A DNA stretch of 64,000 nt, taken from NCBI RefSeq assembly GCF_024055725.1, contig NZ_JAMXMX010000003.1, positions 62,001-126,000 on the forward strand, read 5' to 3'. Positions 41,440 through 50,673 of the stretch are shown here, piece by piece. The notes beneath the pieces were generated by a model, which worked only from the letters and a program-made list of their open reading frames with translations, made no database searches and was not told the origin of the DNA. Within the stretch, counting starts at the first letter, position 1; each line of letters opens with the position of its first letter. This DNA is from Actinoallomurus spadix. GTDB taxonomy: Bacteria; Actinomycetota; Actinomycetes; Streptosporangiales; Streptosporangiaceae. A program made the translations under genes and the position numbers.

Positions 41440-42621
41440 TTACGGCCGTGGGACGACCGCGGTGAGCCGGAATCGGCCGTCATTCGACACCCCCGCACTG
41501 AGGCTTCCCCCCACGACGGCGAGGCGGCCGGCGAGGTTGTCCAGTCCCTGGCCGTAACGGCCGGATCGGCGGCCGAATATGCCGGCCGGCCCATCGTTGC
41601 TGATCACCAGCCGGATCACGTCGTTCCCGGCGGACATCGTGATATCGCAGCGACGAGCCCGGCTGTGCCGGAGCACATTGGTGACGCCCTCACGGAGGAC
41701 GATCGCCAGCACGGTGTTCAGCTTCGCGTCGAGCACGCCGGGGGTGATGTCGACGCAGGTCTGAATGCCGGCCGTGGCCAGCACCAGTTTCGCGGACGCC
41801 ACCTCCGACTCCAGTGACAGCTGCCGATATCCGTTCGCGACGCTACGGACATCGGACAGCGCCTGACGTGAAAGCTTCACGATCATGTCGAGTTCCTGCC
41901 GCGCCAGATCCGGGTGCTGCGCCATCAGCTGATGGACGACCTCGCTCTTCAGGCTGATCGCCGACAGGCTGTACCCAAGGAGGTCGTGCAGGTCGCGCGC
42001 GAAGCGGCGCCGCTCACGCGCCACGGCGAAGCGGGCGATGTCGCCCCGGGCCTCGTGAACTCTCATGAGCAGGTCGGACAGCCGCGCCTGGGCCCAGCTG
42101 ATCTGGCCCATCACGGCCGTCAACGCCGTCAGATAGACGGTCTCCCGGAACGGCATGTGGAACATGGGACGGGCGAAGAAGACGCTCAGCACGATGAACG
42201 TGTAGGCCGTCCAGCCCGGGACACCGCGCACGAGCAGGAGAACGGAGCCGCCGAGAAAGCCGGCCACGTCCCCCCATTCGACGCCGTAGTACCAGAACGG
42301 GATGAAGGTGAGGAGGGCCTGCACGCAGAGCGTGCAGGCCCAGATCTTCGGGGACCTGTGGTCGGGCCGCGGGTAGGTGTGGAACAGCTGCAGTGCGACG
42401 ATCACGAGCATCGAGGCGGAGCAGACGCGCAGCGCCGCCGCGTTCGGCCGGTCCTCCAGCAGGTTGATCAGCGCGATGATCGACAGACTGGTCAAGGTGA
42501 GGACGACCGTGATGCGCGCCATTCGCATCGTCGGCACGCCCATCTGCCGATAGTCGCTGAACAACCCCTGATCATCTGGCGTATCGGCGGCGAGGACGGG
42601 CTCATCCGTTCGATCGGCCAT
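41440..42621 (-). CDS. Sensor histidine kinase (HisKA_3, DesK-like)
   Basis: A 393-residue membrane kinase. About six hydrophobic helices occupy residues 35-165, then the dimerisation/phospho-acceptor helix with RRRFARDLHDLLGYSLSAI (His), then an ATPase domain with an N-box-like region (REGVTNVLRHSRA) and a G-box (GRYGQGLDNLAGRLAVVGG). With no extracytoplasmic domain, it likely senses membrane state or a small intramembrane signal. It is transcribed before the response regulator. Confidence 0.9.
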   Translation of the reverse strand: MADRTDEPVLAADTPDDQGLFSDYRQMGVPTMRMARITVVLTLTSLSIIALINLLEDRPNAAALRVCSASMLVIVALQLFHTYPRPDHRSPKIWACTLCVQALLTFIPFWYYGVEWGDVAGFLGGSVLLLVRGVPGWTAYTFIVLSVFFARPMFHMPFRETVYLTALTAVMGQISWAQARLSDLLMRVHEARGDIARFAVARERRRFARDLHDLLGYSLSAISLKSEVVHQLMAQHPDLARQELDMIVKLSRQALSDVRSVANGYRQLSLESEVASAKLVLATAGIQTCVDITPGVLDAKLNTVLAIVLREGVTNVLRHSRARRCDITMSAGNDVIRLVISNDGPAGIFGRRSGRYGQGLDNLAGRLAVVGGSLSAGVSNDGRFRLTAVVPRP

Positions 42622-42744
42622 GGTTCCAGCCCCCTTGCTCCAAGATCACTTTAGAGCCGGGGGATCGACACTACGTTTGAATCGCGATTTCCGGCGGCCC
42701 GAACGAGCGAAATCGGCGCGCCCGCTCCGCTTGCGCAGAACGGC

Positions 42745-43295
42745 TCAAAAAGCGTTGGTCAGCCGCTCCCAGTTGCCCGATCCGATGGCAGCCTTCTCCT
42801 CGGCGGTGAACGGCGCGTTCTCGAGGAACGACCGGGCGGCCCCGCCGCTGGTGTCGACGAAGGGGAAGCCGCCGGGCCGCGTCCCGAAGGTGTAGGGGTA
42901 GTCGGTCGAGTAGAGCATGCGGTCGGTCCCGACGACCTCCGCCGTCCACCGCAGGTACCGCTCGCTCACCGTCCCGCTGCCCGCGACCCAGAAGTTCTGG
43001 CGGAAGTAGTCGATCAGGGGCCGCTCCAGCTTCGCCATCTCCCCCAGGTAGCCGGCGTGGTCGAGGTGGAACAGGACGACCTCGCCCCAGTGCCCGGCGA
43101 TCACCTGCAGGCCGGGATGACGGTCGAAGACTCGGCCAGCCGCAGCTCACCAACGTCGCGCAGCCGCCGCGCGAGCGGGTCGTCGCCGTAGCCGCGCGGA
43201 GCGATCCGTGGCTCTCCCGCCCTCGCCCAGGCGTCGAGCAGGACCGGCGGGACCACGTGCTCCTCCAGGGCCACGATGCGCAACTCGGTCGTCAT
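42745..43295 (-). pseudogene. Amidohydrolase-2 family pseudogene (internal deletion with frameshift)
   Basis: The first 50-odd residues (MTTELRIVALEEHVVPP ... RDVGELRLAES, from ATG 43295 with GGGAGG upstream) match the N-terminus of an amidohydrolase. The frame then breaks near 43130. The other frame resumes at what is normally the last third: VFDRHPGLQVIAGHWGEVVLF, then STDYPY and SGNWERLTNAF to the stop at 42745. About 150 or more residues of the barrel are missing, so the gene is inactive. The divergent TetR gene is intact. Confidence 0.8.
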
Positions 43296-43309
43296 CAGAC
43301 CTCCCTTCA

Positions 43310-43386
43310 CCTGTGTTAACAGCGTTCATCAGCTGACTATACCGGTGATAACATCGTTGGCAACACGTAGCCGGTATCATTGATTC
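43310..43386. promoter_or_regulatory. Divergent region between amidohydrolase pseudogene and TetR gene
   Basis: AT-richer than its surroundings. Arms ATACCGG and CCGGTAT (within roughly 43338-43380) face each other across a spacer, and GTTAACAGCGTT and GATAACATCGTT resemble each other. This suits an operator of the adjacent TetR protein. Weak evidence. Confidence 0.35.
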
Positions 43387-44154
43387 ATGCCTGAGGGAGC
43401 GAAGGATGACGCGAACGCCGGCACGGAGACGACCCCGGGGCAGGAGGTGGTGGGCGACGCCCGTGAGCTCACCCGGCAGCGGATCGTCGAGGCCGCGGCG
43501 GACCTGCTCTCCCGCCAGGGGCGCGATGCGGTGACCACCCGCGCGGTCGCGGCCGCCGCCGGGATGCAGGCCCCGGTGATCTACCGCCTCTTCGGCGACA
43601 AGGACGGGCTGCTCGAAGCGGTCGCCGGGCACGGATACGCCGTGTTCCTAGCGGCCAAGCACCAGGACAATGCTCCCGAGGACCCCGTCGAGGATCTCCG
43701 CGCGGGCTGGGACCTCGCGGCCGAGTTCGGGCTCGCCAACCCGGAGCTGTTCACGCTGATGTACGGCGACCCGGGACGCGGCACGACCTCGGCCGCCTTC
43801 CAGGCCGGCATGCGGATCCTGATGGGACGCATCCGCCGCGTCGCCGCCGCGGGCCGCCTCCGCGTCGACGAGCCGCTCGCGGCCGCGCTCATGCACGCGA
43901 CCACGCGCGGCGCGGTGCTCACCTGGCTGTCATTGCCCGAAGACCGGCGCGAGCCCGCCCTGCTCACCACCATGCGCGAGACGATGATCGCCACCATCAC
44001 CTACGACGAGCCGGCCGTACGGGAGCCGGGGCTCGCCGCCGCCGCCCGGGCCCTGCGCGCCCGGTTGCCCGGGCAGAAGACGCCGTTGAGCGACGCCGAG
44101 CAGCACCTGCTCGGCGAATGGCTCGACCGCCTCGCCGCGGACGGCCGGCCCTGA
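43387..44154 (+). CDS. TetR family transcriptional regulator
   Basis: A 255-residue TetR regulator. The helix-turn-helix spans about residues 30-75 (IVEAAADLLSRQGRDAVTTRAVAAAAGMQAP then VIYRLFGDKDGLLEA). The ligand domain is long and includes LMHATTRGAVLTWLSL. It probably controlled the divergent amidohydrolase gene, now decayed, so its remaining target is unclear. Confidence 0.87.
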   Translation: MPEGAKDDANAGTETTPGQEVVGDARELTRQRIVEAAADLLSRQGRDAVTTRAVAAAAGMQAPVIYRLFGDKDGLLEAVAGHGYAVFLAAKHQDNAPEDPVEDLRAGWDLAAEFGLANPELFTLMYGDPGRGTTSAAFQAGMRILMGRIRRVAAAGRLRVDEPLAAALMHATTRGAVLTWLSLPEDRREPALLTTMRETMIATITYDEPAVREPGLAAAARALRARLPGQKTPLSDAEQHLLGEWLDRLAADGRP

Positions 44155-44190
44155 CGTCCGGCCCCTCCGAACGGGTCCCGCCGCCCGTGG

Positions 44191-44823
44191 TCAGTGACCG
44201 CGGGCGATCCACTCCTCCAGGTGCGGCGCCTCCGCGCCGACCGTGGTGTCGTCACCGTGGCCGGTGTGCACGACCGTCTCCGGCGGCAGGGTGAGCAGGC
44301 GACCGCGGATCGAGTCGATGATGGTCGGGAAGTCGGAGAACGACCGGCCCGTCGCGCCCGGGCCGCCCTGGAACAGCGTGTCGCCGGAGAAGACCGCGCC
44401 CAGGGCAGGGGCGTGCAGGCAGACGGCGCCCGGGCTGTGGCCCGGCGTGTGCAGGACGGTCAGCTCGACGCCGGCGACCCGGACGGTCCGCCCGTCGGCC
44501 AGGTCCGCGTCGGGGGCGCGGCCGGGATGCGTGAGGTCCCACAGCGGCCGGTCGGCCGGGTGCAGCAGGATCGGCGCTCCGGTGCGGGCGGCCAGGGCCG
44601 GGGCCGCGTCGACGTGGTCGTCGTGGGCGTGGGTGCAGACGATGCCGACCAGGCGGCGGTCGCCGACCGCCGCGGCGATCGCGTCGGCGTCGTGCGCCGC
44701 GTCGATGACCAGCGCCTCGGCGTCGTCGCCGATGATCCAGACGTTGTTGTCGACGTCCCAGGTGCCGCCGTCGAGGGAGAAGGTGCCCGACGTGACGAGG
44801 TGATCGAGGCGCGCCGTCGTCAC
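44191..44823 (-). CDS. MBL-fold hydrolase (glyoxalase II-like) paired with mscR
   Basis: A 210-residue metallo-beta-lactamase-fold hydrolase. [13 protein letters not shown] gives the THxHxDH zinc motif, HTPGHSPG the third His, FSGDTLF the bridging Asp and VHTGHGDDT the last His: a complete glyoxalase II-type set. The GTG start overlaps the mycothiol-dependent dehydrogenase stop (GTGA). The same gene pair occurs in mycobacteria (Rv2259-Rv2260), pointing to hydrolysis of an S-acyl or S-formyl-mycothiol; that function is inferred. Confidence 0.9.
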   Translation of the reverse strand: MTTARLDHLVTSGTFSLDGGTWDVDNNVWIIGDDAEALVIDAAHDADAIAAAVGDRRLVGIVCTHAHDDHVDAAPALAARTGAPILLHPADRPLWDLTHPGRAPDADLADGRTVRVAGVELTVLHTPGHSPGAVCLHAPALGAVFSGDTLFQGGPGATGRSFSDFPTIIDSIRGRLLTLPPETVVHTGHGDDTTVGAEAPHLEEWIARGH

Positions 44824-45905
44824 AGCGTCACCACCGAACGCAGGACGTCGCCGCGCCCCATCCGCTCGAACGCGCCCTCGACGTCGTCCAGCGGAATCGT
44901 CTCGGAGACGAACGCGTCCAGGTCGAGCCGCCCCTGGAGGTACAGGTCGATCAGCATCGGGAAGTCGCGGGACGGCAGGCAGTCGCCGTACCAGGACGAC
45001 TTGAGCGCGCCGCCGCGCCCGAACACGTCCAGCAGCGGCAGTTCGAGGCGCATCTCCGGCGTCGGGACGCCGACGAGGACCACCGTGCCGGCCAGGTCGC
45101 GCGCGTAGAACGCCTGCCGGTACGTCTCGGGGCGGCCGACGGCCTCGATGACGACGTCCGCGCCGAAGCCACCGGTCAGGTCGCGGATCGCCTCGACGGC
45201 GTCCGTGCCGCCGGAGTTGACCGTGTGCGTCGCGCCGAGCTTCTTGGCCTGGTCCAGCTTCCGGTCGTCCAGGTCGACGGCGATGATCTTCGCCGCGCCG
45301 GCCAGCCGGGCGCCGGCGATGGCCGCGTTGCCCACGCCGCCGCACCCGATCACGGCGACCGAGTCGCCGCGCCCCACTCCCCCGGTGTTGATCGCGGCGC
45401 CGAGGCCGGCCATCACCCCGCAGCCGAGCAGCCCCGCGGCGGCCGGGGAGGCCGCCGGGTCGACCTTCGTGCACTGGCCCGAGGCGACCAGGGTCTTCTC
45501 GGCGAACGCGCCGATGCCCAGGGCGGGCGACAGCTCGGTGCCGTCGGCCAGGGTCATCTTCTGGGCGGCGTTGTGCGTGTTGAAGCAGTACCAGGGACGG
45601 CCGCGCAGGCAGGCCCGGCACTGGCCGCATACCGCGCGCCAGTTGAGGATGACGAAGTCGCCGGGGGCGACGTCGGTGACGCCCTCACCGACCGACTCCA
45701 CCACGCCCGCCGCCTCGTGCCCGAGCAGGAACGGGAACTCGTCGTTGATCCCGCCCTCGCGGTAGTGCAGGTCCGTGTGGCAGACCCCGCAGGCCTGGAT
45801 CTTCACGACCGCCTCACCGGGACCGGGATCCGGCACCAGAATCGTCGTCGTCTCCACCGGCGCGCCTTTGGCCCGGGCGATGACTCCGCGTACTTCCTGC
45901 GCCAT
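44820..45905 (-). CDS. mscR: S-(hydroxymethyl)mycothiol dehydrogenase
   Basis: A 361-residue zinc alcohol dehydrogenase, class III-like. Catalytic zinc ligands appear in [10 protein letters not shown] and LLGHEAAG; the structural zinc lobe is [15 protein letters not shown]. The NAD motif is [14 protein letters not shown]. It oxidises the formaldehyde-mycothiol adduct (and may reduce S-nitrosomycothiol). Formate/formaldehyde stress is generic, though HEPD also releases formate. ATG 45905 starts [11 protein letters not shown], as in homologues. Marks the organism as a mycothiol producer. Confidence 0.93.
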   Translation of the reverse strand: MAQEVRGVIARAKGAPVETTTILVPDPGPGEAVVKIQACGVCHTDLHYREGGINDEFPFLLGHEAAGVVESVGEGVTDVAPGDFVILNWRAVCGQCRACLRGRPWYCFNTHNAAQKMTLADGTELSPALGIGAFAEKTLVASGQCTKVDPAASPAAAGLLGCGVMAGLGAAINTGGVGRGDSVAVIGCGGVGNAAIAGARLAGAAKIIAVDLDDRKLDQAKKLGATHTVNSGGTDAVEAIRDLTGGFGADVVIEAVGRPETYRQAFYARDLAGTVVLVGVPTPEMRLELPLLDVFGRGGALKSSWYGDCLPSRDFPMLIDLYLQGRLDLDAFVSETIPLDDVEGAFERMGRGDVLRSVVTL

Positions 45906-46030
45906 CCTGTGTGTCCTTCCGGTGCTGGGGCCTGGTGCGGCCCGGTCCGCCTCGGGGGCTGTGCGCCGATCGTACGCGCGCCCGTGCCTCTCGTCGCCGC
46001 GGGTTCCGCCTGCCGAAAGGCCGGTGCCCG

Positions 46031-46055
46031 GGATGTCCCCTGATTTCAGGGGTAA
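46031..46055 (+). promoter_or_regulatory. Alternative-sigma-like promoter with overlapping palindrome
   Basis: GGAT (46031) and GGGTAA (46050-46055) are spaced by 15 bases, close to the GNNT-N14-16-GGGTAY pattern of stress sigma factors of the SigB/SigH group. Overlapping it is the palindrome CCCCTGA-TT-TCAGGGG (46037-46052). The following gene starts at 46065, so its transcript would be almost leaderless. Confidence 0.4.
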
Positions 46056-46064
46056 TGGGGTGGA

Positions 46065-46295
46065 ATGACCCGTCACCAGCTGCACAGCACCGACCAGGAT
46101 CTCGTCGAGGAACAGGGCGTCAACGCCTCCCCGGGCGCCGATGAGGAGCCCCTTCCGGCACACGACGGCACCCCCGCCGAGGGCACGCCCCCCGAGCCCG
46201 TCGACCTGCTCGCCACCGAACCGGACCGGCGGGTCGGCCTCCCGGAGCAGCGTCCCGGCTATCCGGGCCAGCAGCGGTCGATCGAGACGAGCTGA
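46065..46295 (+). CDS. Small acidic hypothetical protein
   Basis: A 76-residue, Pro/Glu/Asp-rich, probably disordered protein ([18 protein letters not shown]...). No family recognised. Supported by position behind a stress-type promoter signal, sensible codon use and a clean space between convergent genes. It could be spurious. Confidence 0.42.
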   Translation: MTRHQLHSTDQDLVEEQGVNASPGADEEPLPAHDGTPAEGTPPEPVDLLATEPDRRVGLPEQRPGYPGQQRSIETS

Positions 46296-46305
46296 CCGCC
46301 GGCCG

Positions 46306-46815
46306 TCACCCGGCGAAGAGCGCCCCGGTGATCTCGGTCCGCAGCTCTTCCACGGTCTCGGCCTGACGGCGGGCGCGGTCGAGGAGCTCGTCGAGATCCT
46401 CGCCGCTCAGCCGGTCGTCGTGGCCGGCGACCGCCCGGAGCGAGCGCCACCCCGACGCCTTGCCCTCGATGCCGAGCCGCATCGCGTCCAGCTCGACCAG
46501 GTCGCTGAGCGGCGACCGGCTCGTCAGGTGCCCGTTCGGCTTCAGCCGCCCGATCTTCTCGCCGATCCAGCCCGCGCACACCTTGTACTGCTGAACCGGT
46601 ACGCCGAGCGCGCGCATGATCCGCAGCAGCGCGTCACGGTCCTCGGCGATCTCCTCGGCGAGCCGCCGGAAGGTCTCCTCGCCCTTCCTCCCCTTGTGCG
46701 CGCCGACGGCACGGCGGGCGAGCTCGACGCCGGCGGTGGCACCGGCCAGATGGTCGTTGAGATAGATGCCCAAAAGGTTCATGCCCGGTCTGTGCCACCC
46801 GAACAGCGGTTTCAT
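46306..46815 (-). CDS. Conserved helical protein of unknown function
   Basis: A 169-residue, largely alpha-helical protein: [53 protein letters not shown], then [23 protein letters not shown]. The pattern resembles ferritin-like four-helix proteins common in actinobacteria, but without a clear diiron motif. The Met at residue 12 is an alternative start. Neighbours (hemerythrin, STAS) suggest a stress role. Confidence 0.7.
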   Translation of the reverse strand: MKPLFGWHRPGMNLLGIYLNDHLAGATAGVELARRAVGAHKGRKGEETFRRLAEEIAEDRDALLRIMRALGVPVQQYKVCAGWIGEKIGRLKPNGHLTSRSPLSDLVELDAMRLGIEGKASGWRSLRAVAGHDDRLSGEDLDELLDRARRQAETVEELRTEITGALFAG

Positions 46816-46912
46816 GCGTCCGCCGGCGCGCGGGCGGACGCATGGGACGCTCCCGGGCGCGCCCGCGGGGCGCCGGACCGCTCACCCGGCGGCACCGCGC
46901 GATGACGATGAG

Positions 46913-46936
46913 GATTGACCGCCGCTCTCCGGGTAA
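46913..46936 (+). promoter_or_regulatory. Alternative-sigma-like promoter upstream of hemerythrin gene
   Basis: GATT (46913-46916), 14 bases, then GGGTAA (46931-46936), matching GNNT-N14-GGGTA and placed about 42 bases before the hemerythrin start. The last base differs from the GGGTAY consensus. Confidence 0.42.
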
Positions 46937-46978
46937 GGACAGGGCACTCACCGGCACGGACACGAGAAGGAAGATCGC

Positions 46979-47557
46979 ATGGCCGACGTCGTCGAACTCA
47001 TCATGCAGGACCACCGCACGCTGGAGAAGCTGTTCGACGAGCTCCAGCAGGACACCGCGCGACGCCCTGAGCTGCTCGAGAAGGTCGCGGCGCTGCTGAC
47101 CGCGCACTCGCGCGCCGAAGAGGAGCGGGTCTACCCCGCGGTGGCGAAGGAGGCCGGCGAGCGGGACGAGGCCCACCACGGCACCGAGGAGCACCACGAG
47201 GCCGAGGAGATGCTCGAGGAGCTCCGCGGGATGTCCCCGAAGGGCAAGGAGTTCGAGGCGAAGCTGAAGGAATTCGTCGACGCGGTCAAGCACCATGTCG
47301 AGGAGGAGGAGAGCGACATCCTCCCCGCCCTCCGCGACGCGGTCTCCGCCGAACGCCTCAAGGAGCTCGGAACGGCCTTCGCCGAGCGGCGCCGCGAGGA
47401 GCTCACCGGCAGCGGCGGCAACGGCTCGACCTCCGGATCCGAGGAGCGGACCAAGGACGAGCTGTACGAGGAGGCCCAGGAACTCGACGTTCACGGCCGC
47501 TCCACGATGAACAAGGACGAACTGGCCGAGGCGGTCGACCACCAGCGCTCGTCCTGA
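46979..47557 (+). CDS. Hemerythrin HHE domain protein with C-terminal SAP/Rho-N-like domain
   Basis: A 192-residue protein. Residues 1-135 form a hemerythrin-like four-helix bundle with iron-binding HHE motifs: IMQDHRTLEKLFDEL, AHSRAEEERVYP, HHGTEEHHEAEEM and VKHHVEEEESDILP. After a Gly/Ser linker, the last ~40 residues (RTKDELYEEAQELDVHGRSTMNKDELAEAV) resemble a Rho N-terminal/SAP-type helical motif that can bind nucleic acid. Predicted role in oxygen, NO or oxidative-stress response. Confidence 0.9.
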   Translation: MADVVELIMQDHRTLEKLFDELQQDTARRPELLEKVAALLTAHSRAEEERVYPAVAKEAGERDEAHHGTEEHHEAEEMLEELRGMSPKGKEFEAKLKEFVDAVKHHVEEEESDILPALRDAVSAERLKELGTAFAERRREELTGSGGNGSTSGSEERTKDELYEEAQELDVHGRSTMNKDELAEAVDHQRSS

Positions 47558-47910
47558 CGGCTCAGTCATCGCAGGGCTCGGCGAACCCCGGCACAGCCGC
47601 CCCGAACGCTCCTCTCACATCGTTCAGGGCGCGTGAGCGCGGCGTTCACCGAGCCCTTCACGCGTCCGCTCACGGAACCGGGCCGCGCGGGCCCGCCGGT
47701 CACCAGCGATGCGGAGGTGCTCACCGTCCGTGTCCGCGGGCCGCTACCGCTCGGCTTATTACCGGCGTAATCGCAGGTCAGCGGCGATTGAGGGTTTCTT
47801 CCGCTCATATCGGGTACATGCATAGTCCCGACACAGCGCTCCTGACTGGCGGTCACCTTGCCAGTTGCTGGGTCGTCCCCGTTACCGGCCAGCCGTGAGG
47901 TGGAATCTCG
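47558..47910 (+). promoter_or_regulatory. Intergenic region with SigB-type promoter for the STAS gene
   Basis: A 353-base gene-free stretch. At 47794-47797 GTTT and at 47812-47817 GGGTAC are separated by exactly 14 bases, a full match to the GTTT-N14-16-GGGTAY stress promoter. The start would fall near 47825, leaving an ~85-base leader before the STAS gene at 47911. The first 200 bases show only short GC-rich inverted repeats. Confidence 0.55.
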
Positions 47911-48321
47911 ATGCGACATCTGTCCGCGGTCGATCTCGAGGTGGAGCAGGTCTCCGGAGTGACCGTCGTCCGTTTCCCGCATGAGGTCGACGTGGTCAAC
48001 GCCGCGGCGATCCGGGAACGCGTGCTCCGGCTCCTCAACAGCGGGGTGACGGAGATGCTCCTGGACCTGACCGGCACGAGGGTCCTCGACTCGGCGGGCA
48101 TCCACATCATCGTGCGCGCCCACGGCCGCAGCACCGCGCTGCGGGTCCCGCTCTCCGTGGCGATTCCGGAGCAGGGCAACGTACGCCGGGTCTTCGACCT
48201 GGCGGCGCTGTCGCGTCTCGTCCCCACGACGATCGGGCTGCCCCGCAGGCTCGGCGGGGTCGTGTCGCGGCCCTGCTCGACCGCCGGCGCGCGCGGGCGC
48301 GCGCGCAAGCCCCGGGGATGA
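47911..48321 (+). CDS. STAS-domain anti-sigma factor antagonist
   Basis: A 136-residue protein. The STAS core VTVVRFPHEVDVVNAAAIRERVLRLL and LLDLTGTRVLDSAGIHIIVRAHG contains the conserved D-S pair, whose Ser is phosphorylated by cognate anti-sigma kinases (SpoIIAA/RsbV type). The C-terminal 25 residues are basic and disordered. The SigB-type promoter upstream fits a feedback loop in a stress sigma pathway. No anti-sigma or sigma gene is adjacent. Confidence 0.88.
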   Translation: MRHLSAVDLEVEQVSGVTVVRFPHEVDVVNAAAIRERVLRLLNSGVTEMLLDLTGTRVLDSAGIHIIVRAHGRSTALRVPLSVAIPEQGNVRRVFDLAALSRLVPTTIGLPRRLGGVVSRPCSTAGARGRARKPRG

Positions 48322-48402
48322 CACGCGGCGCCCGGGCCGGGTCCGGCGGCTCGGCCGGGCGCAACGGCCCGGCGAAACGGCCGGCATCGTCTCCGTCGGC
48401 GC

Positions 48403-48430
48403 GACCGCCGCCCTGGCCGGGGCGGCGGTC
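48403..48430. terminator. Strong bidirectional hairpin terminator
   Basis: Perfect 11-base arms GACCGCCGCCC (48403-48413) and GGGCGGCGGTC (48420-48430) with a 6-base loop, lying between the convergent STAS and der stops. Confidence 0.72.
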
Positions 48431-48451
48431 ACCTGTCCGGGCGGGCCGGGG

Positions 48452-49828
48452 TCACTTCCGCTGGCGCTTCTCCCGGATCTTCATGCTGATCTCGATCGGG
48501 GTGCCCTCGAAGCCGAAGTCCTCGCGCAGCCGCCGCTCGACGAAGCGGCGGTAGCCCGCCTCCAGGAAGCCGGACGTGAACAGCACGAACTTCGGCGGCT
48601 GCACGCTCGCCTGCGTGGCGAACAGGATCTTGGGCTGCTTGCCGCCGCGTACGGGATGCGGCCGGGCGGCGACCAGATCGGTGATGAAGGAGTTGAGCCG
48701 GCCCGTCGGCACCCGCTCGCCCCAGCCCGCCAGCGCCGTCTCGATGGCCGGGACCAGCTTCTCCACGTGCCGGCCCGTACGAGCCGAGATGTTGACGCGC
48801 GGGGCCCAGCGGGCGTGGTGCAGCTGCCGGTCGATCTCACGGTCGAGGAAGTGGCGGCGCTCCTCGTCCACGAGGTCCCACTTGTTGTACGCGAGGACGA
48901 GGGCTCGGCCGGACTCGATCACCATGGAGATGATCCGCAGGTCTTGTTCGGTGAGAGGCTCGCTGGCGTCCACGAGCACGACCGCGACCTCGGAACGCTC
49001 CAGCGCCGACCGGGTGCGCAGGGTGGCGTAGAAGTCGGCGCCCTGGGACTCGCGAACCCGCCGGCGGATGCCGGCCGTGTCGATGAACCGCCAGGTCTCG
49101 CCGCCCAGCTCGATGAGCTCGTCGACCGGGTCGCGGGTGGTGCCGGCGACCGAGTCGACGACGACGCGGTTCTCTCCGGCGAGCTTGTTGAGCAGGCTGG
49201 ACTTGCCGACGTTCGGCCGGCCGAGCAGCGCGATGCGCCGCGGGCCGCCCGCGGCGCCGTACGCCTCCGGCGGCGCCTCCTCGGGCAGGGCCTCCAGGAC
49301 GGCGTCGAGCAGGTCACCGCTCCCCCGCCCGTGCAGGGCGGAGACGGGCAGCGGCTCACCGAGGCCCAGGGACCACAGGGCGGTCGCGTCCGCCTCGGCC
49401 CGGGCGTCGTCGACCTTGTTGGCGGCCAGGACGACCGGCTTCTTGGCGCGCCGCAGCACGTCGGCGACGGCCTCGTCGGTGTCGGTGGAGCCGACCGTGG
49501 CGTCGACGACGAACAGGACCGCGTCCGCGGCGTCCACGGCGAGCCGCGCCTGGTCGGCGACGGCGGCCGCGAGGCCCTCGGCGTTCGGCTCCCAGCCGCC
49601 CGTGTCGACGACGGTGAAACGCCGCCCGCTCCAGGTGGCGTCGTACGCCACCCGGTCCCGAGTCACGCCGGGGACGTCCTCGACGACCGCCTCACGGCGG
49701 CCCAGAATGCGGTTGACCAGCGTGGACTTACCGACGTTCGGCCGTCCGACGATGGCCACGACGGGCGGCGGCGCCACGTCGTGCTCGACGGCGACGTCGA
49801 TCGCCTCCGCGTGCTGGAATTCACTCAC
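48452..49828 (-). CDS. der: Ribosome-associated GTPase Der (EngA)
   Basis: A 458-residue protein with two tandem GTPase domains: first G1 [14 protein letters not shown] (about residues 28-41) with DTGG and NKVD; second G1 [13 protein letters not shown] with DTAG and NKWD. A C-terminal KH-like domain ends in a basic tail (KIREKRQRK). Required for 50S assembly. GTG 49828 overlaps the cmk end by 8 bases, the common actinobacterial cmk-der arrangement. Confidence 0.97.
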   Translation of the reverse strand: MSEFQHAEAIDVAVEHDVAPPPVVAIVGRPNVGKSTLVNRILGRREAVVEDVPGVTRDRVAYDATWSGRRFTVVDTGGWEPNAEGLAAAVADQARLAVDAADAVLFVVDATVGSTDTDEAVADVLRRAKKPVVLAANKVDDARAEADATALWSLGLGEPLPVSALHGRGSGDLLDAVLEALPEEAPPEAYGAAGGPRRIALLGRPNVGKSSLLNKLAGENRVVVDSVAGTTRDPVDELIELGGETWRFIDTAGIRRRVRESQGADFYATLRTRSALERSEVAVVLVDASEPLTEQDLRIISMVIESGRALVLAYNKWDLVDEERRHFLDREIDRQLHHARWAPRVNISARTGRHVEKLVPAIETALAGWGERVPTGRLNSFITDLVAARPHPVRGGKQPKILFATQASVQPPKFVLFTSGFLEAGYRRFVERRLREDFGFEGTPIEISMKIREKRQRK

Positions 49829-50552
49829 TCGTCTCGCTCCTCTGGGGCGGCTCACCCGTCAGGGAGCGCGCCGGTGATGCCGAATCGCCGTCGGCGGCGG
49901 CGAGGTTCTTGCGCGCGATGCGCAGAACCTCCTCGATGACCTCGTCGAGGCCGAGGCTGGTGGTGTCGAGCTCGATCGCGTCGGCCGCCTGCGCGAGCGG
50001 GTCGACCTTGCGGGTGGAGTCGAGGCGGTCACGGCGGGCCAGGTCTGCCTGCGTCGCGGTGATCGAGGCACCGCTGAGCTCGGCGCTGCGGCGCTGGGCC
50101 CGCGCCTCGGCGCTCGCCGTGAGGTAGATCTTGACCTGGGCGGCGGGCGCGACGACGGTGCCGATGTCGCGGCCCTCGACGACGATGCCGCCCGCGCCGA
50201 TGATCTCCCGCTGCAGGGCGACGAGGCGCTCGCGGACGGCGGGCACGGCCGCGACGGCGCTGACGGCGCCGGTGACCTCCTGGCCGCGGATCGGGCCGGA
50301 CACGTCGACGCCGTCGACCGTGATCGTCGGCGCGGCCGGGTCGGTGCCGGAGTTCAGGTCGGGCTCGCCGGCCCGGGCCGCGATCGCGGCGGGGTCATCG
50401 ACGGGGACGCCCTCGTGCAGCATCCACCAGGTCATGGCGCGGTACATCGCGCCCGTGTCGAGATAGCGCAGCCCGAGAGCGCGTGCCACGCCCTTGGAGA
50501 CGCTGGACTTACCCGACCCGGAGGGACCGTCCATGGCGATGACGAGCGTCAC
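49821..50552 (-). CDS. cmk: Cytidylate kinase
   Basis: A 243-residue (d)CMP kinase. P-loop [17 protein letters not shown] (about 7-23), [26 protein letters not shown] and an R-rich lid ([15 protein letters not shown]) are all typical. The last ~20 residues are a disordered tail. Start is GTG 50552. CMP recycling would also serve CMP-phosphonoformate use in the cluster, but this is the housekeeping copy. Confidence 0.95.
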   Translation of the reverse strand: MTLVIAMDGPSGSGKSSVSKGVARALGLRYLDTGAMYRAMTWWMLHEGVPVDDPAAIAARAGEPDLNSGTDPAAPTITVDGVDVSGPIRGQEVTGAVSAVAAVPAVRERLVALQREIIGAGGIVVEGRDIGTVVAPAAQVKIYLTASAEARAQRRSAELSGASITATQADLARRDRLDSTRKVDPLAQAADAIELDTTSLGLDEVIEEVLRIARKNLAAADGDSASPARSLTGEPPQRSETSE

Positions 50553-50650
50553 GTTCGCTTCCTTATCTGCCTATTCGTGGAAACCGACCGGCCAACGAAT
50601 GAGGCTACCGGTCTGCGGGTCCCCCCGTGGCCGTCCGCGGTCCCGTACGA

Positions 50651-50673
50651 CTTGTATGTAACATAGATACAAG
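50651..50673. promoter_or_regulatory. Palindromic operator abutting the gntR start codon
   Basis: Arms CTTGTAT (50651-50657) and ATACAAG (50667-50673) with a 9-base centre end directly before the ATG at 50674. TTGTAT/ATACAA half-sites are typical of GntR/FCD operators. Binding here would block both initiation and translation start, suggesting tight autorepression and control of the co-directional MFS gene. The gene lacks a conventional ribosome-binding site, so its mRNA may be leaderless. Confidence 0.65.
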
